Part shown: piece by piece, positions 50,792 to 62,100 of the stretch
Position numbering within the stretch: position 1 is the first letter of the stretch
Layout: each line of letters starts with the position of its first letter
Assembly (NCBI GenBank): GCA_021397835.1
Contig: JAJFZO010000747.1
Coordinates: 4,156,501-4,220,500 of the forward strand
From: Moringa oleifera
Lineage: Eukaryota > Streptophyta > Magnoliopsida > Brassicales > Moringaceae
Direction of reading: 5' to 3'
Length of the DNA stretch: 64,000 bases
The notes under the pieces: model-generated
What the model saw: the letters and a program-made list of their open reading frames with translations, nothing else
Database searches by the model: none
Told to the model about the DNA's origin: nothing
Position numbers and translations under genes: made by a program

Positions 50792-52290
50792 ATTAGAATC
50801 GGTTTATCAATTCATATGTACCTTCAAATCATCATTATCAAAATTTAGTGAGAATTAAAATATTATTTTTAATTATTTATTTATTTTATGAGTAAAATGA
50901 TGATAAATTGTAAAATTATAATTAGTAAAGTTTATAAAAATTATAATAGTACTAATATAATAAAAATGTTTATATTGAGTCCTAATTTTAAATGTGACAA
51001 ATTGTGTAATGATAAATGTTATGTGTGTGTACATAAAATTATTTCTATAAATTATTTATTGGTTTAAAATTTTAAAAAATATTAATTTTTAAAACTTAAT
51101 GAATCATGATTCTTATTTTTTAAAATTTTTTAAAAAATAAGTATAATATTTTTTTTACTTTGATTTATTTCATTTAAAGTCTAAGACAAAAATTAAAAAA
51201 TAAAAAGAATATCATTCAAGATTTAAAATTATATCTCTCAGGTTGATCGCAGTTGGCTAAATGTTACTATCCAACCCATGTGGTTAAAATAAATAGGATT
51301 CCTCTCAGATCTTATTCCAATTGGCCAGGTTGAGTGTTGTTAGGAATCTAAGACCTTATTGGTGTCTCCTACTCTCATGTTTGTTTGATTAGCTTTGTTG
51401 TGTCCCAACTCATTTTGACTTACTTTTAATGTTTGCCTAACCTTCTACTTTGGGAGCCCATTATGAATGGAAAGGGTAGCCTAACCTTCATATGGTTTGA
51501 TGGGACAGGGTTGAAATTAGATTATTTTTATTTTTATTTTTATTTTATTAAAAATTATAATTTTATTATGATGAAATAAAATTAAATATAAATTTATTTA
51601 AAATTTAAAATCAAATTTTAATTTTTTTAAATATTGCTCTCTCAATTTATTAAGTATTTCACTAATAAAAGTATTATTTTTTATAATTATTAAGATAAAA
51701 TTTATAAATCAAAATTTATTTATAAAAGTTCTAAAATTTAAGATATAGTTGGAGAGAGTATTGATTTAAAATGATATTTATCTTAAATTAATAAAATTAA
51801 AATAAATAAATTTGAAAAAAATTGAAGAAATGAAGCAATAGTGAATATTCCTCAATTAACTATATTATAATATAATAACTCTAAACATATGACAATCTAA
51901 GTACTATAATCTCAGCTTAGTTCTTTCTTATCCCATGATTATGGATTTGTGGGTTTTGGTTCCTTACTGTCGCTATCAATTTTGTGGGTCTTACATGATG
52001 AAAGAAATCGATCACCATTACCAGATTTCATACCGAGAGGAACCAATTCAATATACAATTCCAGTGTTCCTAGGGGAACTGGAACTGAAAATTTGAAAGA
52101 TACGGAGATTGAGAAAACTCTTGAAACTGCTCTTATAATAAACTGTACAAATTTCATAATCGCTTTCATTATCCAAGCATATGGGAGATACAGATTCATC
52201 TCCTTTTAATTTCTACGGAGTTTGAATAATCTTCGCAATATTTTCTAGGAAAATAAAAGAGAAAATTAAGGGCGAAGGAGAAACATACAA
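50170..52290. other. Intergenic, no gene supported
   Basis: AT-rich sequence with a TA microsatellite near 50761-50782. A less AT-rich block at about 51240-51500 shows no coding signal that I recognise. An 86-codon frame at 51949-52209 has no known domain; it overlaps an equal frame on the other strand. Confidence 0.5.
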
Positions 52291-52294
52291 CCAG

Positions 52295-53007
52295 TTACGG
52301 CAGGAAATCGATGAACTTAAGCCATGGAAAGCCGGTTGTCTTCACTTTATCTGCCTGCTTCGAACACGACGCGGTAGAAGACGACGCCGTTATGCCGCCA
52401 CCGCTTCTATCCATCTCGGCCTTTTTGGGACACAGGAAAAAGTTCCTCGATCCCAAGGCTATCAGCTTCTCTTCTCTCTCCAAACCTGATCCATGGCACA
52501 GAACCCAAAGGAAAACTCCATCATTCACCGATTAAGTAAGGAGGGAAAATTCAACTCAGTGAAACAAACGCGGTTGTGATGGTTTGTCGAGAGAGTCTTA
52601 CTTTCTAAGCTGAACTGAGAGTAATGGAGGTCGAAGCGTGAGGGTTCTGCGGAGGCCAGGAAAGGGCGGCGACCTTCTTTCTGATACTGACGGATGGCGG
52701 CAGCTACCAGTTCCCCCACGGTGCACTCTGGTGACATCACCAACTGTACGGCACCCAGGCTCCCCTGTATCGTCACGTTCAGCAGCAGTTTCGTCAAACG
52801 AGGCGCCGACCTCGATACCTCCGGCGCAGCTGCGGTGAAGTCCTTGCCGGCGGAGAGCAAGTTTGGCAGAGTCTTCGGTCTCCGGAGTTCGGCCGCCGAC
52901 GGCAGCGACATCCTTCCGTGAAACGAGGACGATTTCTCTGCTAATCTCCCCCTGCGATTCTTCTCTCCTTCCTGTACTCTACGGTTGTTGCCCTTTGTGT
53001 TCGGCAT
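52295..53007 (-). CDS. DUF7054 / At4g22758-like ubiquitin-fold protein
   Basis: Two exons, 53007-52602 and 52485-52295, join in phase to 198 residues. The N-terminal third is basic and serine-rich (NRRVQEGEKNRRGR, RMSLPSAAELRRPKTLP). A ubiquitin-like domain follows at about residues 68-165, with LTKLLLNVTIQGSLGAVQLV and, across the splice, FSLESLEREEKLIALGSRNF ending FLCPK. The C-terminus is FPWLKFIDFLP. The layout matches the uncharacterised plant family typified by At4g22758; its biochemical role is not known to me. The donor is A/GTAAGA and the acceptor CAG/GTTTGG. The gene is much richer in GC than its surroundings. The start is the first ATG after a leader with a good TATA box at 53327-53334. 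Confidence 0.88.
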
Positions 53008-53326
53008 AGTAATAAGAACTTACTATGACTCTCTATGTAGGTGCAGTGTATAAATGAAAGGACAAAATGGGAATCTAAGTGGTTCTTTCTCTCCCTTTAA
53101 TATTCGGTATGCGCTACACTTACCGATCACCTCAATCGCCGGTAACGGAAGAACCTTGGGCGAGGGAAACCGAGAGCTGGACAGGAGCGGCGGCTCTCTG
53201 GCTTCCGGTGACGGAGTGCTACCATAAGCAGTGTGGTATAACTGTAAAAAACGACGAACGTAAAGGGCAAAAGAGGACCAGCAAACAGCGAGAGGCGGAC
53301 GAGAAAAGGAGGCTAGCATGAGAGGT

Positions 53327-53334
53327 TATTTATA
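53327..53334 (-). promoter_or_regulatory. Likely TATA box of the DUF7054 gene
   Basis: The minus strand reads TATAAATA, about 320 bp upstream of the start codon, implying a GC-rich leader of roughly 290 nt. A weaker TATA-like site lies near 53047. Confidence 0.5.
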
Positions 53335-53609
53335 CACTAGGGATTACATGAGAAGATAAGCGAGAGGAACTGTCACGATTTTGCCACAGAGAAGATGACC
53401 GGATGCAGCCGGTTTAGTAGGTTCTGTTAGAAGGTCAGATTCAGGTCAATTAGGGAAAGGTCTCGGAGGAAACAGGCAATTCCCGGTGGAGCCGACATTC
53501 ATGAATCTGGTCATCAGGCCGGTTAGGTTTGGAGGTTAATGGCTTCTATGCTAAATTGCGCCAGCGGTGAGGTGTCGCCAAGTGGGTCTTTTGGGTGATT
53601 GCAAATTGA

Positions 53610-54410
53610 CACGTGGAAGCATCTAGTAGGTTTGATCACTCCGTAAATCTCGTAGGTTGCAGGGAATGGTAAGTAAGTTATGTATGATAGCATGATGCTA
53701 CTTCCCAACCAAGGCCGCCGTGGGAATCTTCGTACCCCAGGGGTTTGCACGTGCTAGTTAAGGCTCAATGAACCTGCTTGGAATGCACTTGTCGAAATCT
53801 GATTGGGCAGACTTTCTGCCACGTGGTGGTTCATGGCGAGACGTAGAATTATTGGTCCAGTGTTCATGCCACGTGGGCAATGGAGATTCCATGCCACACA
53901 CAGAGCAATCGTTTACGTCACCCCATGCAATTATAGATTTTTGTCGCAGCATAAATAAAACCAATTTATTGCCAAAAACAATTTTAATTTATTTATTAAA
54001 TAACAATTTAGTAAGATGATTGGATCCTACAGTGATGAGGACATTGCTTCCTTTGTTGAAGAAAATCAGAGACGTCCGTTTTAAAAAAAAAATTATTTAT
54101 GCTTTCTGAAGAATTTGATTTTCTTTTTAACGTGCGGATGTTATTAAATGATTAAAAGAAACAGTATCTGAGGTGTGATTCTGTGCAGTTACGAGGTTAC
54201 AGTAAAAGATATTTAATTACAAAAATATTTTCTGAATTAAATAATCAACAAATCATGGTGACTATTTGGAGACAACATGGACCCACTGCAGGGTTAGCTT
54301 CTTATTGACCAGAAAAAAATAAAAAAAGAGGAAGACAAAAGGAGGATAAAGGGGAGGCAAATAAAGTAATACAATTTATTCTTCCACGCAAGTTGATATT
54401 TAAGCACGTG
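53610..54410. promoter_or_regulatory. Cluster of five G-box (CACGTG) motifs
   Basis: CACGTG occurs at 53610-53615, 53749-53754, 53820-53825, 53870-53875 and 54405-54410, upstream of the DUF7054 gene. The sites at 53610, 53820, 53870 and 54405 extend to CACGTGG, the core of ABA-responsive elements. A TACGTCA motif lies near 53915. The density suggests bZIP or bHLH control. Confidence 0.55.
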
Positions 54411-54857
54411 GAATGATTTAATTTGTTTTTAAATTATATCATAATATAATATGATGCAAAATGATTGCGGGACTGGTGGGTAGACGTGGGCTTAATCCTA
54501 CCTTAACGATTAACTGTGCACTCGAGCCATGTATTAAGACCATACATCTTAGATACTAGAGAAAATAATTTTTATCGCAGTTTGATTAATATAAATATAA
54601 TTTTTAAAAAATAAATGATAAATTAAATAATTATATATATATTTTTTATTAATTATAATGTAATTCAAATTTATAATAAATATTATACTACATTACTTTT
54701 ATATTCATTTTCAAGTTATTTTAAATCAAAAAAATTATAAAATAGTCTAATTTCTTTTAAGTATATTAATATTATTCATTAAATATTTGTATTTAATTTA
54801 AATTTTTTATGTTTATGAAGTTTATTTTAAGATTATATTTTTTCAAATCAAGAGATA

Positions 54858-54868
54858 ATAAAATATAA
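54858..54868. repeat. Left 11-bp target site duplication
   Basis: ATAAAATATAA directly abuts the left inverted repeat and recurs at 55853-55863. Confidence 0.75.
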
Positions 54869-55852
54869 AGTTAATTATACTAACGGAAGTGTAGTATCAA
54901 ATTAAAACAACATAAAAAATGATATTAAATTAAAACTTACATATCGTGCAGTTTACAATATGGGATCTTCGACAATAAAATTCATCAAAATTAACTGCAT
55001 AACTTGCTCACGTGATATGCATACACTTGTTAAGTGTGTAATTACATTAAAAACCTCTTCATCATTGTCAAATGAAGCAAAATTGCTCATAAACGAATTT
55101 GTGAAATTTTTCTTTTCATCCATCAAATTTAAGCATTGTTGATAAAATTTAAAATTCAAGAACGTATCTTTTTATTTATTTGCTTTGTTATTTTTTTGCG
55201 CATTAATTGATTGAAATGACTATAAATTCGTATCAATTAAACAACAAAAAGAAATTTTTTTTTTAAGATTTTAAAATTTTAAAATTTTTATTTTTTAAAT
55301 TTTAAAATTAAAAAATTTTTATTTTTAGAATTTACTATTTAAACCCGATGCACATAATATTCATTAATTAAGTGACACGATTTTCGAAATCTACTTTAAT
55401 ATATAAAAAATAACAAAAATGATTTAAATCAAATTAATACCTAAAAATCTAAGATTATTTCGACACTCGTCTTTAATCTCGATATGTGAATTCGTTGAAG
55501 ATGACAGAAGATTATGGATACAGAAAATATCTTGATATTTAATGTGAATCTTTAATTGTTTGAAGAGAAATATAAAAAAAATCAAAAAAAAATTATCAAG
55601 ATGACAGAGAGCGTGAGTGAAATCTATGGAGTGAGTGACCAAAAGCAATAAATGGTTTGCAAAGATAAAGTACATGTGATTACGTTTAAACACGAATTGA
55701 GTAGGTTATAAAGTTAATTCTAATGGGTTTTATTGACGGAAGTTTTGTATTATAAACTACACGTTATGTGAGTAATAATTTGATATAATTTTTTATGCAG
55801 ATCTTAATTTGATAATGCAGTTAAAATGTAAATATTTTTGATATAATTAACT
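54869..55852 (-). mobile_element. 984-bp non-autonomous MULE, internally deleted relative of the 32-38 kb element
   Basis: Both ends start AGTTAATTATA as long imperfect inverted repeats of about 135-145 bp. The flanks carry an exact 11-bp duplication ATAAAATATAA at 54858-54868 and 55853-55863, in the size range of Mutator insertions. The right half (55400-55852), reversed, matches the left end of the larger MULE, including TAATCTTAGATTTTTAGG. The left half matches its right end, including a CTTGTTAAGT block. The element is therefore the two ends of the larger transposon without the transposase, in opposite orientation. It has no coding capacity. Confidence 0.85.
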
Positions 55853-55863
55853 ATAAAATATAA
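55853..55863. repeat. Right 11-bp target site duplication
   Basis: ATAAAATATAA directly abuts the right inverted repeat and is identical to 54858-54868. Confidence 0.75.
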
Positions 55864-58800
55864 TAATAAATAATTATTATATCATTATATTTTTTTATTT
55901 CACTGCATTTTATACAAATCAAGATTTTAACTCGTGTTATATTTTATTTTATAAATTATTAAATAATATTTATGCAGGATTGTTTTGTCGACATGTTGTT
56001 GGCTTCACTTGTCTTAAATAAAAGAACCCTACTGTAAAAGGATTAGTAATTATTATGAGTGCAATAAATTGATTATTAACTATCATTTTTACATTTATTT
56101 TTACAACATTTCAATTAATATATAAATATCAATAAAGTATAAAAATTTTTAAAATAAAATGAATGCGACACAATAAAAATAAGTGCAAAATAATCAAACA
56201 TGAAATTAATAAAAAAATTATGAATTAAAATTTAAATACAATTCACATGTTGACCCTGCATGTTAGGCATTGGTGTATGTGAGGTACACGGCATGTTTAT
56301 CTTGTGACGTGGACATGAAAATAATCAATCATATTTTCAAATTTAGTAACCGTGGTCCATAGCCTGAAGGAATCTAAAACTTGCTTTACTTTTTCTTCTT
56401 TAAAATAATCAATCATATTCTCAATGTTTGTTGGTGGATTAATATTTATTTAATCATTATTAAAAATAATTTATTAAAATAAATTAAAATAATAATTTAT
56501 TTATCAATAAATTGGCACTACTATGAGGGTGGAGTGACTACCCAAATAATGATTTTATAGCTCGAGAGAATTTCATAATAAATTTAGTTTTAATTATACA
56601 TCAAAACTATTTAAAAAATTTTAAAAATAAAATATTTAATTATATTTTACATTATTAAATAAAATTTAATACTTTAAAAATGATAAATTAAATTTTAATT
56701 TATTATTTTTATCTTAATAAGATAATAACTCAAATAATTATGATAATTAAGAGTATTTTTATTATTAAAATATTTAAAAAATTACTTAAGCAAATTTTTT
56801 TCTTTATTGTAAATTAACTCTTTAAATTTAAATAAAATTTGACTGAAGAGTTATTTTTTATAAATTTTTAATATTATAAATTTTTTTAAAAAATTTAAAA
56901 ATTTTAAGTTAGTCTAAATTGATAGAATTAATATTTGATTTGTTTTTATTTGAACACAAGAATTTGTTTAGTACCAAATATCAAGTTTTTATACTTTTAT
57001 CTTATTTTCAATATTTTTTAAAAATAACATATATATTTTTATAAACTTTTAATTCTTTTGATAACATAATTAAAAATGATTATTTATGATAATAACTTAA
57101 TCTTTATACGATTACCATTTTGATGAATCTTTTTAATCATCATTTTTTAAAATTTAATCGATTGGTCAAGGAAGACTAGTCGTTAAAATTCTCCCATGGG
57201 CGCAACAATCATATGCTCATTGTCACCAAATCTTATTATTAAAAAGATTAGGATAAGGTTTTGGTTGACTAAATTGAGTGAGATGTGATCTTTTCAAATT
57301 CAATTAATATAATTTTTTAAAAAATAAAGTACATTTAATATAATATTTTTATAAATTTTGTGAAAATAAATATGTTTTTAGTAAATATGTTAAAAAAATT
57401 ATTAATTTGTAAAATCTTTTTAACTTATCATTTTCTCTTTACAAAGGCAACACTTAATAGTAAGTTATTATTGCCACCCAAAAAAAAAAAAGAGAAAAAA
57501 ATAGAAAAGAAAAGAAAAGGAAGTGTGATGATAAGGGAAAAGGTAGATAAAGTGATGGCTTATCCAAAAGGCCACAATGATAAGAATCCTTGGAATAGTC
57601 AAATATTGCATATAAGATTAAGACTTTGACAATACCTCACTAGTGAATATTCTTCCCTAATGTATCATTATTTCATTTTATATTAATAAAAATTTTACAA
57701 ATTTACACATTTTAATTTTGAAATCAAAATCTTTCTGTGATATCAAATTTAATTTGTAACATAATACTGATTTGATGATATTAATTTCGATATAATAATG
57801 TTAAATTATGTTCAATGATAATAATTTAATTTTTAATTTTTAGAATATAATTTTTTAATAAATAAATAATTTTTAAATGAAGTAAGATTCGAAAATTGAG
57901 TTACTTAGACAACTTTATCAATATATACTCTTTTGATGTGTTATCTAGTGAAGGCAACATCCTAAGTTTTGGCAAGGTAGGAATAGTCTCGAGGAAGAAG
58001 AGAGGGCATAACCGGTGAAGGTGAACCCTATTTGTTGGACTCACCATTGAAGACATGGTGGGTTAGCTTCCTTTGTCACATATCAATCATTGCTTATGGA
58101 GAAGATTAACATTTACTCACACAAGTTGGGGGGGGCAAACGTCTGACATCTTGGGTTCTATGAATTGTGTTAGCCAAATCCATTGATTCTTCTCCCTCAC
58201 CCTCACCCTCCATTATTGAATTGTTGCTATTCAAGTTTCTTTGCCAATGTCAAGTCTCTTTTGAAGTATTCATTCAACGTCTTATTTGGTATGGTTGGTA
58301 CCCTCTATCGACGGTAATATTGTTGTATTTTTAAGTATATGAGAGGTTAAATTTTATATGAAGATTGGCTTAAATGATTGTTGGGTAATATGAAAGCTAT
58401 AAGCTGTTGATATTTTCTATAAATTTGTTTTGAATTTTGTTTGGTATGTTTGACGTTGCCTTATAATGGGATTAATCCAACAAACTTGCATCAAAAATGA
58501 TTTTGATTTTAGGGTACTGTTTGTGATAGGCGTTGCAATATATCGCTTTTTTTTTTTTTTGTTTGGCGTCTTTTTTTGGGTTTGATTATGACAGTTTTCA
58601 GGTAAGACACTAGTGGCTAGGATGCTTATTGGATTATGTTTTTGCAGGTTTAGGGACTGAATTTGCTTGAATGAGGTTTACCAAATGCAGCACTAAGGGC
58701 AATGGTCCATGGGGGTTGTTTTAACTGTTGTGAAGGGGTTCATGAATGGCTCCACAGAGATGTTGACATGTCCGGTTTGGGAATAATTTTATCTGTGTGA

Positions 58801-59124
58801 AGATTGTAATTTGGTTGCTGAGTTCTATAAAGTAACAACATTATTGACCAGTGACAACATCAGGGACATAAAAAGAGAGTTACCCAAAATTCCAAATGGA
58901 TTAACAGAAATATAACTTCTTAGCTTCACCAATATCAGTCAACACAGACCCAGAAATTCTAGCCGCAATTCAGTTCCTGATTTTTTTTCTTTATTACCAG
59001 GCAAAGCTAAGGCACAGAAAAAAAAAAAAAAGTGGCTGAATAAGGAGGGAAGGTCTTTGCAAAAATGATCCTCCTTTCCAAAGCATGAAGTCGGTACATA
59101 GTAGATATGAAAGAAATGGGCTCA
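55864..59124. other. Intergenic, no gene supported
   Basis: AT-rich with one dispersed-repeat copy (about 56745-56925). A less AT-rich block at 57950-58850 has no recognisable coding exon. The last 200 or so bases are probably the 3' UTR of TIC100. Confidence 0.5.
56745..56925 (-). repeat. Dispersed AT-rich repeat, partial copy
   Basis: It shares TTTATTATTAAAATATTTAA, AAATTACTTAAGCAAATTTT and TTTAAATTTAAATAAAATTT with the other minus-oriented copies. Confidence 0.4.
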
Positions 59125-62100
59125 TCATAGAATAGGGTCTCTATATGATTTCAAACAATTCATAGGTGTATGCAATGACAATATTCTGTCTAATTCGTCC
59201 TCAGGTGCTACCAGCAGCCAATGTTGGTTTTGAGTTCTTGGTGAATGATTGTTTCCTTTGGGATTAACACAAGCCGAAGGGCATGATAGAATCCGACTTG
59301 AGGAGGATCGTACTTGAGATTTCCTCCCATTTGAGCAGTTTCTTGCCTGGAACTTCTGGTAAGCTTGCCTTATTGCCTTCAACCTCCCTTTCTGGCCAAG
59401 CCCCGGATGGAAACTGACTGAATCAACTTTTTTCAGGAAGTTATTATGGTCCTCAAAACATGGAAGAGAAGTTGGTTTTGGTGATGATCTACCTTGCCTC
59501 CATGACAGAAATGATTGCTGTACCCTAAAAGGAACCTGCAGAGTTGAAAGGAAAAAAAAAAAAAAAAAAAAGAGAGATGCTAAGTTTCCAATTTCCTAAG
59601 TACCATAATTTGATAATTTAGAAGCTCTATGAAGAGAACGTCACAAAAAGGACTAGTTCACATAAGACAGTGCAACTGCCGTTTACAAAACAGAACAAAA
59701 CAATACAAACCTTACACATAGATTAGCATTTGTCCTCTATTTAACTCAAATTAATTGTTCATTGTAATGAAGTTCTAAGTCATAACTAAATCAAAGATAC
59801 TTTGGTGCAGGAATTTCCAAAAGAATTACCCAGTGGGAATTAGACAATAACTAAGTAACACCTTGTAATAAATACCCAATTGATTACTTGGTGATGCAGG
59901 GAATAAAGATTCTTTGCTAACAACTTGCCACTCTTTTGGACACAAGTAAATAAAGACCATGAGTTAACAGAGGTTACAAATGAGGACTAGGTTATATCTT
60001 TTCAAACCATCATAAAGTGTATGGTTTCAAATTCTAGAAAGTTTCCTTTCTATTCTGCCCCCATGCTTTCAAACTTAGCATGCTACTAACTGCTGGTATA
60101 AAGAAAAAGAATGAATGGGAAATGGAACTCACCACAGAAAAAAGACTACAAGAAGCAAATGACAATGACAACGAAGAAAATGGAGATTCTGCAGGCTTCC
60201 TCCACTTCTGCTCGTTCTTCTTTTGGTCCTGATCAGCGGAAACAGATCCAAAGCTAGATGGTGAGATATCATCCTCCTCTTCCTCTTCCTCTTCCTCTTC
60301 CTCCTCGCCATCTTCCTCCTCTTCCACTACAGCTTTCTCAACTTTGTCAGCAGATCCAGAAATATCTTTCTCCTCCTGCAACTCCATTTCCATCTTTTCC
60401 TCCTCTTTTTCTCTCCTTTTCAACTCCTCATCCATGTCCTCAATGGCCTCTTCCAGACACAATTCAGCCTCTATCAGCTCAAGTTCCTTTTCAATAAGCT
60501 TCATTTTCATTTCACTAGCTTTCTTCTTTTCTTCAGTCCATTTTTCTAGTTTATCAAACAGTGGTTTTAAGGCATTTTCAACTGCCAGTACAAGACGCTT
60601 AAATATGTTCTCCTTTTTTTGAACTACTTCTCGTCCATAAAACTCATCAAAACCAAGGGGCAAAAACTGGACCTTCTCTGGGTCCACCTCTTCTCCTTCT
60701 TTCAAAGGTGGCTGCCAAAATAATCGAAGCCCATATTTCTCATCTTCAATATAATTGATAATTCGTCCAGTTCGTGTGTGCAGAATTAGGGGATCTTCAG
60801 TATATATCATCTTCGATGGATCGTTAGGATCAGGCTCTGGTTCCTTGTTAATCAGAACAAATTCTGGAGTCTCATCTGATCAACAAATTTTAGCACATGA
60901 AACCAGTAAACCCCAAAAAAGAAAAAAAAAAAAAACAAATGAACTGCTGCATGAAACCAAGAAAAAAAAAAGTTGAACCACATCATTTAACTACTGCATT
61001 TCTTGTTATATTTACTTCAAAATAATAGTAAAGAAGAAAAGTGAATTCATTGAAAAAATTAAAAAAAGAACCACTGCTACAAAAGATAGACTGAAAAGCA
61101 GAATAAATGCAGTATTTTGTTCCACAGTAATAAGTTTGTCTCCTGTAACATGACTAAAGAAAAAATGGCAACAGAAGTAGGAAAGGAAGAGGGAAGACAG
61201 GAGGGAAGGAGGAAGACAAGCACAAGGAGGAAGAAATTGTCACCTTTTGACCACCAGTATTCAAGCTCAGCAGGCATGGGTAACCTCAGTGGAGCTTTAT
61301 AAAAGGAGTTCAACCACATCTCCCTTTCCTCATCCACTTCATGCACATATGTTTTCCAATAATCAGGGACCTGAGAAAACCAAAAGGATGTGCTGTTTTC
61401 TCATTCCCTTACATAACATAAAATGACTTTACCAAAAAAAATTAAAACAAGACCTACTTCATAGAACTGATTAATGAAGCCTGGTGCCATCCACACATCT
61501 TCGTCCTCATAAAAATATGGATGTTGAGGATCATTATATGGACCCCTCTCTTCCCTAACCACTGTGCCAGAGCAAAAAAGCAGTCATGTTTTAATGACAG
61601 GAACCGCTGCTTCTTAAGTTACAGAAAGCAAAACAATGCATAAGTAATTCCCAAAATTGAGTAAATAGTCATTTTTCTTAATTGAAGTCCAAACAAGTAC
61701 GAAAGACAGATATTCTGCAAACAGAACAATTTAATAGAATCAAGCAGGACGTTGAAAACCTAACGAAAGAATAATCTGTTGTTCAAATCTTATGATTTCA
61801 GGGATGCCCAATGACCACCAAAAGTTTTGATCATCTCCTTTGTGCCCCAAACATGAGAACACTGGTATATCTCTGTGAACATCCGGAAAACCAACTGATG
61901 CTTTGATATCTATTTATATATGTATCTTGGTCAATCAAATATAAGCTCCCAATTTTCTGCAACTAACTTTTTCATCGATAAACAGATCATAACCAGTCTA
62001 CTTTTTTCTTATTTCATATTTCCTAAGTTTCTTTAGCATTTGATTACTAACTAATAAGTGAAAAAGAATGGAGTTTGACTCCCTAACAAGTAACATGGCT

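Noticed and set aside
52311..53321. Open frames on the plus strand opposite the DUF7054 gene
   Set aside because: They are GC-rich shadow frames of the real exons and show no domain.
58550..58860. Possible last exon of a plus-strand gene after TTTTTGCAG near 58647
   Set aside because: No coding frame or upstream exon could be tied to it; the acceptor-like site alone is weak.
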